This document shows, one piece after another, positions 13,403 to 24,775 of a DNA stretch of 64,000 nucleotides. Positions within the stretch are counted from its first letter, which is position 1, and the number at the start of each line of letters is the position of its first letter. The translations under genes were made by a program, and so were the position numbers. Source of the DNA: Nymphaea colorata (taxonomy: Eukaryota > Streptophyta > Magnoliopsida > Nymphaeales > Nymphaeaceae); contig NC_045139.1 of the NCBI RefSeq assembly GCF_008831285.2, positions 30,173,206 through 30,237,205 on the forward strand, in the 5' to 3' direction. The notes beneath the pieces are model-generated. The model was not told where the DNA came from. It was given only the letters and a program-made list of their open reading frames with translations, and ran no database searches.

Positions 13403-13512
13403 CTCAAGTGACTAATATTATTCTTTATGAGTCATACAAGTAAAGTTGTAGAGCTACATTATATATGATTATAAGAAATTGGTAGGTACATAACCTTACA
13501 ACTTTTACTTAC
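13403..13512. repeat. Diverged second fold-back copy
   Basis: The sequence at 13403-13460 resembles the right arm of the adjacent hairpin element, and 13478-13510 resembles its left arm (ATTGGTAGGTACATAACCTT). This looks like an older, diverged copy of the same family next to the first, with the arms again in inverted orientation. Confidence 0.55.
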
Positions 13513-13888
13513 ATGGATTATAGGATGCATTTTTTGATCGTGGATGTGAGATCTACAGTGATCTAAGATTTGAGGTCGGACTTCTTTCACCATCTGACTT
13601 TAAATCCATAGTTTTCAACATGTAACGTGGATTTAAAATCTACGTTATAGAGATCCTTTGTTTACTTTTGACGATCTTAAGTAAATTAAACAACTGAATG
13701 CTCGCCCTTGAATGGATCGATCAGCTTAGTGTCATTTGGGTTTGCATCTCAATTTTAGAAGATCCACTACTAGCTAATACCTGATAAACATCAGTGGAAA
13801 AGCCAGCCAACATTTTTTTTCAGTTTCATAAGGTATTTATAATAATAATAAAATAATGGCTTATATAACATTAAAAATAGTTAGCCTG

Positions 13889-13919
<31 letters not shown>

Positions 13920-13921
13920 TT
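13513..13921. other. Non-coding, ends in an (ATT)n microsatellite
   Basis: I see no gene here. A (TTA)n microsatellite spans about 13890-13920. The remainder is unremarkable AT-rich DNA. Confidence 0.5.
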
Positions 13922-14112
13922 TAATTATATGAATAATCAACAAGGTTTTAGTGAACGAGAGCTAAGAGAGGAGGGTGGTTTCCTCCACACCTTTTCTTAT
14001 AAAAAGAGGGCTTCACCTGCCGTGATCGTGATCGCAGCCAGCTACAGGCAGTTGTCCATCAGATCACACAAACGGTGACCGCTGTGTCCGACATGACGTT
14101 TCGACATATCTA
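13922..14112. repeat. Unclassified two-copy repeat, copy 1
   Basis: This aligns in direct orientation with 15006-15260. Shared blocks include AATCAACAAGG, GAGAGG-AGGGTGGTT, AAAAAGAGGGCTTCACCTGC, CGTGATCGTGATCG, CAGCCAGCTA-AGGCAGTT and TCCATCA. In this copy the GATCGT-type hexamer run is short. No open reading frame crosses the alignment in a conserved frame, so I read it as a dispersed repeat. Confidence 0.65.
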
Positions 14113-15005
14113 CATCATTAATTTTGTATTGTTAAAAATTATAGTAGAAAGTATATTTGTAATCACTAATTGTTTATATATAGTTTTAAATGATGAAATA
14201 TATCTTTTAGAATGGTTTTTAACCATATATAATTAAAAAATAACAATCCAACTACAAAGGTGGCCAGCTGATTTCAATTTTTCATCAATTCTTTACTCCT
14301 TTAAGCGACACACTTATAATTTTAATCATCTAGCAATGCAACCACCCGGGGTTTGATAAACTTTTCTTAAAAAAATAATGCAAACATTTTACAAATAAAA
14401 AAAGAATAATATATGATGTGCATAGAATTGATTCTATCTTTAGATCTATCTGTGATCGAACTACATAAAAAGAAAACAGGATGTGATTTTTTTTTTTAAC
14501 ATCCAATTAAGAAGGATCGGATTCAGATATAAGAAATGTCATCCGATCGGATTTGGATTTAGATTTAAGTAAATGTTGATTAGATTTCGGATTATATAGG
14601 GTTTTAAATAAATATCCTACACTCAATGTCGATCCTGTGGTCTGGATTCAATTTAAAAATCAGATTTGAACTGGATTCATGTTATGATTTGGATTTCAGA
14701 TTTAGATATGGTATACATTTTTCTTATTCGAATTCAAATATGAATTTGAATTGAAATGTACGCAAAAGTATATATCCAATTCAAATTCATTGCATTGACG
14801 TCCTTCGTGTTCCTGCCGCTTCTAGATATTCAAATCACCTAAGAATATTATCATGAGAAACATATGTTCATTTAATCAACTTCGAGTCTAGTAATGCCTT
14901 TATAATAATAGAAAAATAAACTGCTCCTACAACATCAAAATTTCACTAGTAGAAAAATCAATATTTTTCATAAAAATAATTAGCCTGGCTTTCAGTATTA
15001 TAATT
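14113..15005. other. Non-coding AT-rich stretch between the two repeat copies
   Basis: There is no gene. From about 14510 to 14800 the text repeatedly uses GGATTTGGATT and CAGATTTGAA-like words. That is low-complexity purine-rich DNA of a kind common in degraded plant retroelements, but no element boundaries could be set. Confidence 0.4.
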
Positions 15006-15260
15006 ATTTTTAAATTTCTATTTCTATGAATCAACAAGGGTTTCATGAAGGAGAGAGTTAAAAGAGAGGGTGGTTCGACACCCCTTTTAAAAAGGGCTCC
15101 ACCTCCTGTGATCGCGATCGTGATCGTGATCGGGATCGTGATCGTGAACGTGAACGTGATCCCAGCCAGCTATAGGCAGTTTTCCATCACCTTCACCGTG
15201 ATCGTCTCACACAGACATCGATCTGTCCGATGCGACACGACACAAGTTTGGTTTCGATCA
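15006..15260. repeat. Unclassified two-copy repeat, copy 2, with expanded hexamer run
   Basis: This is the partner of 13922-14112. Around 15108-15163 the CGTGATCG block is expanded into a run of six-base units (GATCGT/GATCGG/GAACGT) about 55 bases long. Expansion relative to copy 1 indicates local slippage after duplication. The GATCGT-type units are rich in self-complementary GATC. Confidence 0.65.
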
Positions 15261-16511
15261 GTGTTGTGGGGATTCTCAAGCTCGAACTGACCGAAGAATA
15301 TGAATTCGCGTATATATCTAATTCAAATCTAATCTATTGACATCCCTATATTCAATTTGAGTCAAACCCGTAGATATAAAGTAAAAAGGATTAAAGTGGA
15401 TCTCTGGGGGCATTTTCTTTTTCATTTTATAGTATCTTTTCCCAACGATAATTTCTACTTTCGCATAAAAAGACAAGTCCCATTATGTACTGGTAGATGG
15501 GCTTCTTTTGTCATTTTCATTGAGTTCAATGTCGCCTACTACTAATACACAAAACATTCCGCAGACTTTAGTTAGGTGCGTGACCAATGCTTGAAATTTT
15601 TACGGTTCATACTTAATTTCCATATTGTTACATAAACAAATGATCTGCGACCCGATTTTGTTGTTGCTTTCAGACACACACATATATATATATTATATAT
15701 TGGATTGGCTCAAATAATCAGGTGACCCACTGTCTAAGTTTTCTTTATGAGAATGATATATGACAAGCAGACCAACTCATTAGTATGTCATATTTATCCA
15801 CTTCCTTTTAGCGGGTGATTTGATAACATAGTGTTTTATGTATCTACCTCAAAGTCATTATTATTATAATGTCATTGAGAAGATTAATATATATGTAGAA
15901 AAATTGAATGGTGGCTGTAGTTTTTTCGAATCATTCATTCAGCTATCTAACCAGGATGGTTCGATTCAAGATAGTTAAGAGAAAAATAAAAAGAAAAAGA
16001 TAATGAGTATGTTTTTTTTTTAAAAACCATCCATTTACTTTAAATGAACGATACTGAAGCGAGAGTCATTATTAACTCACTCTACATCTACTCATAACTA
16101 AATCATAAATGTGAAACAAGAAGAAAGACCACTTTTCGAATAACCACAAAAAAAGAAAAGAACAATCAATTGCGGATTGGACATAACTTATAACTGAAAT
16201 TTTGCCTTTTAAATAAAGGTCTTAGTTTAAAGTGTTACTATATAGTGACAATCACAACTTGCTCTTTCGGCCTCTAGTGTGCATGGGCTTCTTGCCCTTG
16301 GCGATTTATTCAAGAAGGGGTTTTTTGGTTGCACATAACCATCACATTGCACACCTAAGATCCAGCTGGGCATCAAAAAGAAATATACAATCGATAGGCA
16401 ACTTGTATATTGAAGAATCGAGGGTTGTAGTTTTTTGATGTTAACATCTTATTAGTAGGCCATATGTTATAATTTTCCAGTTTATCTCATGTAATTAGGT
16501 TCATATTATGT
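15261..16511. other. Non-coding stretch
   Basis: The DNA is AT-rich with a short (TA)n tract near 15681-15700. I see no supportable gene, RNA or bounded mobile element. Confidence 0.45.
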
Positions 16512-16660
16512 AGCCCCGGATGGATGTAGTGTAGTTGGTTGGGTTGGAGGTAAGCCGAAATGTTAGACCGCATGTTTCGAGTTCAATTCATGTGAGCGCA
16601 CACCCAGTGCAACCAAGAACCATCAAAGCTGGTTATATGCACACTTTTGTTCATGAACAA
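16512..16660 (+). mobile_element. tRNA-derived SINE remnant
   Basis: The head carries a pol III A-box-like sequence (TAGTGTAGTTGG, about 16527-16538) and, about 40 bases on, a B-box-like sequence (CGAGTTCAATTC, 16578-16589). The spacing and the GGTAAGCC-type text between them fit plant tRNA-derived SINEs. Neither a cloverleaf nor a mature tRNA end can be drawn, so it is not a tRNA gene. The 3' limit is uncertain, as no clean target duplication or tail was seen. Confidence 0.6.
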
Positions 16661-17109
16661 GGATGTGTAATGACTAAAATGCCCCCATTAAAGTGAAAAA
16701 CACGACGTTTGAAAACATAAAATGGGAATTATGAAAATACTAAAAGGCTAAAATGTATATATATTTATATAAACTTATTAAAATGGCTGGCTGTTGTCAA
16801 AAACACAGCAACAAAAGTTTAGTTGATATTTTAAATTTCAAGTTGCTTCAAACAATAGTTAATATAGCTCTTAAGGTGCCAAACCATTTACCTTAAAAGA
16901 AGATTTAGAAAAGGCGTTTGATGCACATTACAACAGTTCGGTGGTGCGTCTATCGGATCATGCAGCAACGAGACAATAAGAGAGTGCTTACATTGTATTG
17001 TTGGGAGAGATACCGAGAAGAGGCCGAAGTTCCTCCTTCCTTTCACTCACTTCCAAGTTTAGGTCAGCTAAGGAATCTAGGTGAACTTACAGTATACTTT
17101 CTTTAAGTT
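16661..17109. other. Non-coding stretch after the SINE
   Basis: The stretch holds only short open frames and no recognisable domain. I see nothing else to support. Confidence 0.4.
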
Positions 17110-17230
17110 GAGGGTAGCACATGTCACTGTTTGTAGTTTAGAGGAATAGTTCTCATGAGAATTGAACTGATGACCAGACTTTCACCGACCCGATCAGGTA
17201 TACTACCCCTCTTGGGGAGATGAACATCAT
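17110..17230 (-). mobile_element. Possible SINE-like fragment
   Basis: On the minus strand the order is a GGGGTAGTATACC-type A-box-like sequence, then a CATCAGTTCAATTC B-box-like sequence about 45 bases downstream. This mimics the head of a tRNA-derived SINE, but both boxes are degenerate and no ends are visible. Confidence 0.3.
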
Positions 17231-17765
17231 GGTCTTGGGGTAGATGCATCTTCCTACAACACTCCTAAAAACATCATACACTTGTCTCCAAGGTCATGTT
17301 GCTATTAACTGCAAAGTCATATAGACTCTTATTGTTAGATTTATAAAGATCATTCATCGTCGTACTATATCTCTTTAAATAAAAATGTGGTGTTCTTAAA
17401 ACATGCTTCAGGAACATGTATTAATTCAGGAATATCAAAACAGTATCCTTCTAAGAAATTAAAGAGTGCAGAAAAATGGTCAGTAACTTAATATAAGATA
17501 GACGGTTCATTACTCACTTTGAATTCAAAAGAGCGTTTACATGATTTTACCGTGTTCAGCAAGGAAAGGCAAGTCTTAAGTTTTCCCTTTGCAGACTAAA
17601 GAACCAACTACACTAAAAGCACCAACAAATATAACTGAAAAACAGGTCTTCAATTTTTTTCAAACCTTTTCCAAACAAAAGGACATGCTAGATGCATTTA
17701 TAAGGTCAGATTATATTATGTACATGTGTATGTGTGTTGGATTCTAACTCACAACATAATATATG

Positions 17766-17800
<35 letters not shown>

Positions 17801-18333
17801 GTATCCGATCTCTTAATTAAAGTGTAGAGGAATGAATAATCCATTCAAATACAATTCATACTTCAATGCAAAGGGCTTGGTGAAGATTCAATTTACATCA
17901 GTTAGTTCCAGCCAATTTAACTCTTTGAAAAAGCCAGTCTCTAAGCAGAATTTTGCGTGAACTTACCTACAGACACATTATTCAGTAGTGTCGGCAGAAG
18001 GAGGGAAAGAAGTTGGCCCTCTCAAAAAGGATCCCATACCAACCGGCTCTTTTCTTTTCAGCAAACACAACACAATGATGCTTCTTTATTTTTTTCCCCC
18101 TTTCCAAAACCGAATCATATGTGCATTATTCACAAGCCTATGGCTTTTTACGTAGTGACCAGTTGGGATTAGGGCATAATCATGATTCTGGATCAATTCT
18201 TTCTTTTTTTTTCTTTAGTTTTGTAAAGGCAAAACTTCATTCTTCTTCTATGTGGATATGATTCAGCAAAAGCAGTTACAGTTGTCGTAACCTTTTGACA
18301 AATCAAAGAGGGATATGGGGCATTGGCTCAGGC
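17231..18333. other. Non-coding stretch with a (TA)n/(ATGT)n microsatellite
   Basis: A compound microsatellite spans about 17766-17804: alternating TA followed by four-base ATGT units. No gene or RNA was recognised elsewhere in the stretch. Confidence 0.5.
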
Positions 18334-18511
18334 CAGTGGCAAAGCCAGACAAATTTTTTGATGGGGCACTGATTCACATGTTTTTATTCTTGAAGGGGCA
18401 CTTACATGTATAATAAAGTAAATTTTAACAATCTTGATGTAAAAGTAAAAGAAAATTGAGAAGCTGGTAGGGGCAAGTGCCCACATGAGCCTATTTGTGG
18501 CTCCGCCACTG
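18334..18511. mobile_element. hAT-like MITE (CAGTGGC termini), copy 1
   Basis: The left end reads CAGTGGCAAAGCCAGACAAA and the right end, reverse-complemented, reads CAGTGGCGGAGCCACAAA, so there are imperfect terminal inverted repeats. The flanking eight bases are GCTCAGGC on the left and ACTCGGGC on the right, a plausible worn 8-bp target duplication. The 178-bp size, TIR sequence and 8-bp duplication fit a hAT-type non-autonomous element. Related copies occur at 24598 and 58433, with partial ones near 21536 and 24929. Confidence 0.7.
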
Positions 18512-18569
18512 ACTCGGGCCATAGCTGGGGAGATGGCTGCTTATTGGTTCAAATGGCATAGGTGCTAAT

Positions 18570-18740
18570 CAGGGGTGGAATGAGGAATTTTTTTAAGGGA
18601 GGACCAACGGTCAAACAAACTTATTCAAGTAAGGTCAAACTAAACCTGAATCCAAAAAATACATTATGCAACTAAAAATTTTCAATTTTTTTAATATAAT
18701 GTTTTTTTTTTTCAATTAGCTGGGGTGGGGCCAATTGACA
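18570..18740. repeat. Dispersed repeat shared with the laccase pseudogene intron
   Basis: This stretch matches 57520-57725. Shared text includes CTAAACC-GAATCCAAA, an ACTAAAA..TTTTTAAT block, TAATATAAT followed by a T run, and TTCAATT-A-TGGGGTG. The copies are diverged. It may be the inner part of a larger transposon remnant. There is no coding capacity. Confidence 0.55.
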
Positions 18741-20038
18741 AGGGTTTACTTAAACTCAGTTTACAAAACCTTAGTATGGCGGTATCATAAATGGAATGAG
18801 AGAAAGTTACGTGCACCGGGCATACCATGCGTAGTAAAGGAAGTTATTTTGGTAAGTCTTTTTGCCTTTTTTTTCGTTTTTAATTTTGTCTTTATAAAAA
18901 GCTTTCTTTTTCAATGTAAACTGTAAACTGAAAGTATTTTAATCAATAACCATACTAGCACATGAAAAATGGTGCACCACTATGGCACAGGTTCAAATTC
19001 AAAGCCTTGTTACTTGGCTAATTGGAGAACCGGTCGGGCCCCGATGAGCACCAGAGAGGCTGAGAAATATAGTGCTTGGTTCAATATTACACGACGGCCG
19101 GCCGGCTACTACAACGAGCATAAGCTACCCACCAGCCTGTTTGAGAGATTTTGTTGCTCTCCCCTCACTGTGAAATCTCATATCCCAACATTTGCTTTGG
19201 CTTGTATAGAGAGTTGAAGTTCATGATAAAGCTCATTAATCCACGGCTATCCCTCTTACTGCTGCGGCCTAACTCTCCTACACTAAAACCGCAGATCGGC
19301 TCTTTCCTCTTTCATTTGGAGGAAGTTTGATGGGATCAACACGCAGAAGTGCAGTCTATGAAACCATAGTAAGTTTAACGTCCAAGATGAAGCCGACTTT
19401 CTTCGTTTGTCATTTTATGAGATGGGTTATTCGTCAATCAGTGTGCAAGTCAAGAATGAATTGATATTTTGATCACTGGTATGCTCCGTTCTGCTTGTTC
19501 AATCGTTCTTTGATTCCTTCCCTTTTCTGTCAATGAGATGGAGCTCTGCATCTTGCTCCATTCATTACAAGCCTGTTGATGAATGCTTCTTGTTCATTTC
19601 CTGCAGTAGCATTCTCGATTGGCTAATTGAATTTCTCTGATCGCTTATATATAATTAACTAGAAAATACGAGAATCCACACTTCCTGACCTTTCTGTTGA
19701 TCAATGTGGCCTTCACAATCTCCTGCCATGAGCTTGAGATATGCTGAATAATAATCCCCATTGCGACATTTGCAAAGTTCTACCGAAAGGTTCATACTAA
19801 ACAAATTTCACTTATTATGTTGATACTTTTTGGTTTGTAATTGGCCGATATGCATAAGCCTGAACTTCTTGTTTTTGTAATATTTTTTCTTACATAACTG
19901 ATATTAAACACTTTAAAATTGTTAATTAAATGAAATAAAAACTCAATGGGATCTGACGTGACTATGATAAAATTTAGTATGGCATGCAAACTAGCTACTA
20001 ATTAGAAGTAGACATCGCTTCGCGTTAACCTCAATATG

Positions 20039-20080
<42 letters not shown>

Positions 20081-21672
20081 CACAAGCACACACAGACACA
20101 CCTTCCAAATAGATAAACTACAATTACTTGCGCATTTAAAAGACTATTAGCTATTGTAAGAATTACGAAATTAAGCTTCCCTCCTCACATAATTAGTCTT
20201 GAATTGAGGACAAACAAACAAAAAAAATATAGTTTCCAATGAAACATTATCTGAAAAGATAAAGCAATTTTGAAGAAGAATGAACTTTGACTGTGGAAGA
20301 GTTTAGTTTCCTAACTTAAACAGAAAGTGACGAAGGAGGTGTGATCCTGGAATGTTTAATGCAACTGCAAAAGGAAGTGGAATAAGCCATGTATCTCGTG
20401 GGAGAGAGTGTGAGAGAGAAAATGAATATTTATTGCCAAGGAAAACGACATCAAGACATGAAGCTCGTGGGATATCTCAAAGGCTTGTGCATGCACACAC
20501 ACAGTCACACAGAGACAAACGCATGTGAGAGATGGGCCTTCAAATACTAACTTATATCTTCTTCAGATCAACTTCGTTGCAGTTCGACATTAATTAATGG
20601 AAGGCCTTTCTATGTTAAGCATCTTATATCAGAAACACATCTGGTCTTCAGAAACTACCATCTCAGAAGTACCATTCTTTGATTCATTTTCTTGTGTTCC
20701 TCACTTATAAATAGATGAGTCATGCTTAGCCATGATAGAGCAGTCCAGATTTAGCTGAATGAAAGATGAACTTCTTTTGTTTGGTTCGTTTCCTTTTATC
20801 TGATCATGATCTTCCTTAAGATAAGTATCTGGTTTTAATAGCGGTGTGATTTTCTTGTGAATCGAACAGGCATCTTTTGCTGCTTGGGTGAGCTACCAAC
20901 CAAAAGTCTGCCAAGACCTATGTACCAACACATTACTGGTGAAGGAAAAAGAACTCGAGTTGCTCGATTCCAACAGGATATAGTATCAAAATGAGAAGCC
21001 GTGATCTTGTTTGACTTGCAGGTACATCTGTTTCGTTTTCCATATTGAGTAGTAATGAAATGTTCTGAACTCATGACGTTTCCATCATTCGGCGATGTGC
21101 ACGTCTTACTCCTGCTGGGTGATTGGAGCTCTTATGAACATCAACAGCCACATTTTGCAGACAGCTGATGGGTTGTACTTAACTTCTGATCGGAAACTCT
21201 CCACAGCATTTTGAAAATCGATCAAATGAAACATTCTTATTGTTTTAATTTGGTGCACTAATGGTACAACTATATATCCATCGATACAGACGATGAATGA
21301 GTTGCGGAAGAAGTAATTTTTCAGAATAATTCAAGGGCACCAGTAGTAACAGAGAACAAGATAATGGAGTACTGGAGATAGTTCTTGAGACGAAATTGAG
21401 TGTTCTTTTTTGTTTTTCTGTTTTGCTTGGCTTCATTTAAGGTTCTTGGTATTCAAGCTAGCTCAGTAAGTGTACTAGCTGGATTTGCATGGCCGATATT
21501 CGTCGCATGTCGTATGGTATCAGCCCCCTCAATGAAAGGGGCAGAGCCGCGTGTGGGCTTGTGTGGGCAGTTGCCCACATATCATAAAATCCTTATATTG
21601 ACATATTCATTGGCCCCAAATATTTGCATGTTTATATATAGACGGCCCTCAAGCATTTATTTAAATGGTACT
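18741..21672. other. Long non-coding stretch
   Basis: There is no gene with recognisable domains. A (TA)n microsatellite occupies 20041-20075. A partial copy of the CAGTGGC MITE family (GGGGCAGAGCCGCGTGTGGG, then GCAGTTGCCCACA) lies at 21537-21582. An ATG-initiated stretch near 19331 is followed by a GTAAGT-like site and could be mistaken for a first exon, but no second exon was found. Confidence 0.45.
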
Positions 21673-22316
21673 CATAGCCACAAGAATCATGATATTTTCG
21701 AAAATATCACGATATTAACAACTACCTTATTCCAATTCTCATAAAATCCACATCTTTTTACAGGATGAATTTATCTATAAAAAATTATCAAATTGTCTGG
21801 AACAGTACGATAGATGCCTGAAGATCATACACATCGTAAACCAGTTTTGTGGGGCGTGCTTGAAAGTTCTTTTAGATACTAATTAGAAGCTCCCATTTAA
21901 GATAGTCACAAGTTAATTTTTAAACTGTGATGTATATCTACATAACTTATAAAATATGTACATCTCTTATAAAACGGCTTCCAATAATGGCATGTACATA
22001 AGTTACTGGCATAAATAGAAGAATGAGCACCTTCAAAGTCCCGCTTAAATTAGTACACCAAGAGGGAAGCTGTAATTGCAAATACCTAAAACGAGAGGAA
22101 ATAAAACAGTGAAACCAAAGTTGAAAAAAAAAAAGTAAAAACAGAAAATGAAATAAAAAAGAAATAAAAAAACATGAAAAAATCATGACAAAAACGTGAT
22201 AAATTCATTTTTAACATTTTTTTCAGTACACCGGCGGTATTTTCCTTTTTTAATTTTCTTTATTTTTTTGTTAATATCGTGATATTTTCGAAAATATCAT
22301 GATTCTTGTGGCTATG
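21673..22316. mobile_element. 644-bp element with identical 49-bp terminal inverted repeats
   Basis: Positions 21673-21721 and the reverse complement of 22268-22316 are identical over 49 bases, starting CATAGCCACAAGAATCATGA. Each repeat contains a perfect 18-base palindrome (GATATTTTCGAAAATATC). The roughly 550-bp core has no open frame with a transposase motif. No target-site duplication is visible directly outside the repeats. It is best read as a non-autonomous DNA transposon or fold-back element; the long TIRs recall Mutator-like elements, but without the expected 9-bp duplication I leave the class open. Confidence 0.75.
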
Positions 22317-22588
22317 GATTTTCCAGGAGGTTGAGAGTAAAAATCATGTGGTCGTTAGGACAGTTAGGTTGTCCTGTAGGAGCAGAGGTAGGTGTAGGCA
22401 TAAGTGGACCAATGCCCACACAAACCTAAAAAAAAATATTTTATTTTTTGTCAAAGAATTGAAAACCCAGATCTTAAGAACTTAAAAAGTTAACAATAAA
22501 AAAAGGGACATGTAACCTCTTCGTTTTAGCTTCTTGAATTTTATAACTTTAGATAAAAATGAAAAAAAAAAAAAAAAAAAAAACTTAA

Positions 22589-22857
22589 AGGTGCGTTTGG
22601 ATGGCACCCTCCTCCTCTAACCCAGTTTTGTAAAAACTAGGTTTTATGAAAACTAAGTTTTTTTTATTGAGTTTTAGAAATTTTTTTATTTTTAGTTTGG
22701 CTGACACATCTAAAACCTGGTTTTTTTAAAACCTAAAGGGGATCAGGTTTTTCAAAGGTTTTGTCAAAACTGGGTTTTCTTTAAATCCAGTTTTGATGGC
22801 ACCCAAACACTTCAAATACATGGTTTTGGAGTTTTGAAGTGCCACCCAAACACCCCC
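22589..22857. mobile_element. Tourist-like MITE
   Basis: The ends are AGGTGCGTTTGGATGGCAC and, reverse-complemented, GGGGGTGTTTGGGTGGCAC, matching at 15 of 19 positions. They are flanked by the same TAA trinucleotide (22586-22588 and 22858-22860). The interior repeats CCAGTTTTGT- and AAAACTAGGTTTTATG-like blocks. The 3-bp TAA duplication and TIR fit PIF/Harbinger-derived Tourist elements. A poly-A run (22562-22583) lies just outside. Confidence 0.7.
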
Positions 22858-22860
22858 TAA

Positions 22861-24018
22861 AGTTTGGTCAAATACAAATTATTGTTCAAATTTTAAAAGT
22901 TAACAATAATGCTCAATTTTGACGAAAATGCTCAAAGAGTTGCTTAGTAAAGAACATTAATTTTGTATGAAAAATAAGGAAAGAGCCTTAACACAAAAAT
23001 ATTGGTCAAAGGAGGAGAGTTTCACGATGAAAACCATTATTGCCGTTACATATCAAAAACTAATATTTTATGTCATTAAGGAGTCAAACGAGAATTTCTT
23101 TCAAAAGTTGAGTGTGTGTTATTATTACCTTTTAAAGAATTGATTAGCGATTCAGTACTTGCATAAAAAGTAGGCATTTTTATAACTCATTCAACTAAGA
23201 TCATTCTTTTCTAATAAAGATGCAAGAATTATACCATATTTTGCATTTATGTGGACATCAATTCAGAGCCCCTCCCATTTTATTTTGACATCAATAAAGT
23301 TGATGCACAATGGCGATCTTAAAAGCTCGTTCTTCTCAAATCTACAGTTTGTTAGAACCATGAAGGAGAGGCCGGAAAGAAAAGAGGATTTGGTATACCC
23401 ACCAAGGCAAGTCAGCTTAAAATGTCAAAACCAAGAGTTTAATATTTACATTGTGTGTTTGATTGCGTGTGTCAAAGCTCATAGAAACAAAGTCACTTAT
23501 GCTAAAAAGTGTAATATTGTGTAAAGTGTATTTTATCAAAAAGGGTATTTTGGGTATTTTATAAAAATAAAATTTTTTGAGTCTTTTATCTTTTCTTTCA
23601 GTAACAAAGAAGCATCAATGAAAGACTGTAACCCACTCTCATATTGGGTTTGGGTTTCTGGTTCCATAAATCCCAAGCTGCCTCCTAACAGTTTTAGTTA
23701 GAGCTGGTAAATATTAGTCGTAAATGTTACGAACTAAGACAACCAACTACTTTAACAATCTCCTTTATAAGTTTTTAAGATTTCTCATAATATTTAATGT
23801 AAAACTAAAGAAGCATTCTTCGTGCTTTACCCTTCACATATATCGATTTACTGAAAGGACAAGGTAACCGATGAAAAAAAAACTTTTTAACTATTTACAA
23901 ATATTTGAGCTTGGAATCAATAATCAATCTGCGATTGCAAACCAGTAACTAGGCTAAATTTAATTTCACAACTTTGATTTTTCTTTTCTAAACCATGTTC
24001 TAATTGCTCACGTCAATG

Positions 24019-24054
<36 letters not shown>

Positions 24055-24597
24055 AAGTAACGGGGCAGAGAACGTGAAAGAAGCTGATCTAGGGAAGGAA
24101 GCAATGTGTTCTATGATCAAAAAATGATAAAAAAGAAGATGTCAACATCTCTTACCAAACTCCTTTGCTTGGGGGCGTGCGTGGTAGGTGGGCCGATCAC
24201 ATTTCCTTCAACCACCAACTCCCCAGATCAAACCTAGTGGTCTTTAATTTGCTCTGGCTAATTGTTATTAATGAATGATTAGCAATCTATAATCCCTTTA
24301 TTCTGGTTTAAACAAGAACACCATTAATGAAAATAATTTCAGCTAATTGAAACAAGGACAAGCTCATACACTAATTAGGTTGTGACTAAGGTTTTAGTTG
24401 ATCACGTGATTGCTACCTCTCAAAACAACCACAAGAACACAATTTTCGAGATAGTTGTTACCTGTTTGATCGAGCCAAATGGCGCGGGATGGACAATCCC
24501 TACAATGACTTTTTTTTTCCTTTTTTTCCTTTCTTATAACCCCGATGGTAAGAGCTTGATTCCTACTCTCAATTTCTAAGGGACAAAATCTTGATTC
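22861..24597. other. Non-coding stretch with a (TA)n tract
   Basis: An (AT)15 microsatellite spans 24021-24050. I recognise no gene here; the longest open frames have no domain resemblance. Confidence 0.45.
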
Positions 24598-24775
24598 CCG
24601 TGGCCGAGCTAGAAAGTTCAAGCTGAGGGGCACTAATTCAAAGGAGTACATAATTAGATAATCAAATGGACATTTAAAGGTAGATAGTTGAAGAAACCGA
24701 TATGCAAATAAGTACATTTTTGTGGGACTGTGTGGGCGACTGCCCGCCTGAGCTGCCATGTGGCTTCAACACTGC
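24598..24775. mobile_element. hAT-like MITE (CAGTGGC family), worn copy
   Basis: The left end is CCGTGGCCGAGCTAGAAAG and the right end, reverse-complemented, is CAGTGTTGAAGCCACATG. The interior has GGGGCACTAATTC and a GTGGGCGACTGCCC motif shared with the copies at 18334 and 58433. The length (178 bp) equals copy 1. No target duplication survives. Confidence 0.5.

Noticed and set aside
16512..16590. A tRNA gene on the basis of A- and B-box matches
   Set aside because: No acceptor stem or cloverleaf can be formed, and the flanks look like a SINE body.
19331..19372. ATG-initiated stretch followed by a GTAAGT-like donor, resembling a first exon
   Set aside because: No downstream exon, domain or protein similarity could be found; a single donor-like site is common by chance.
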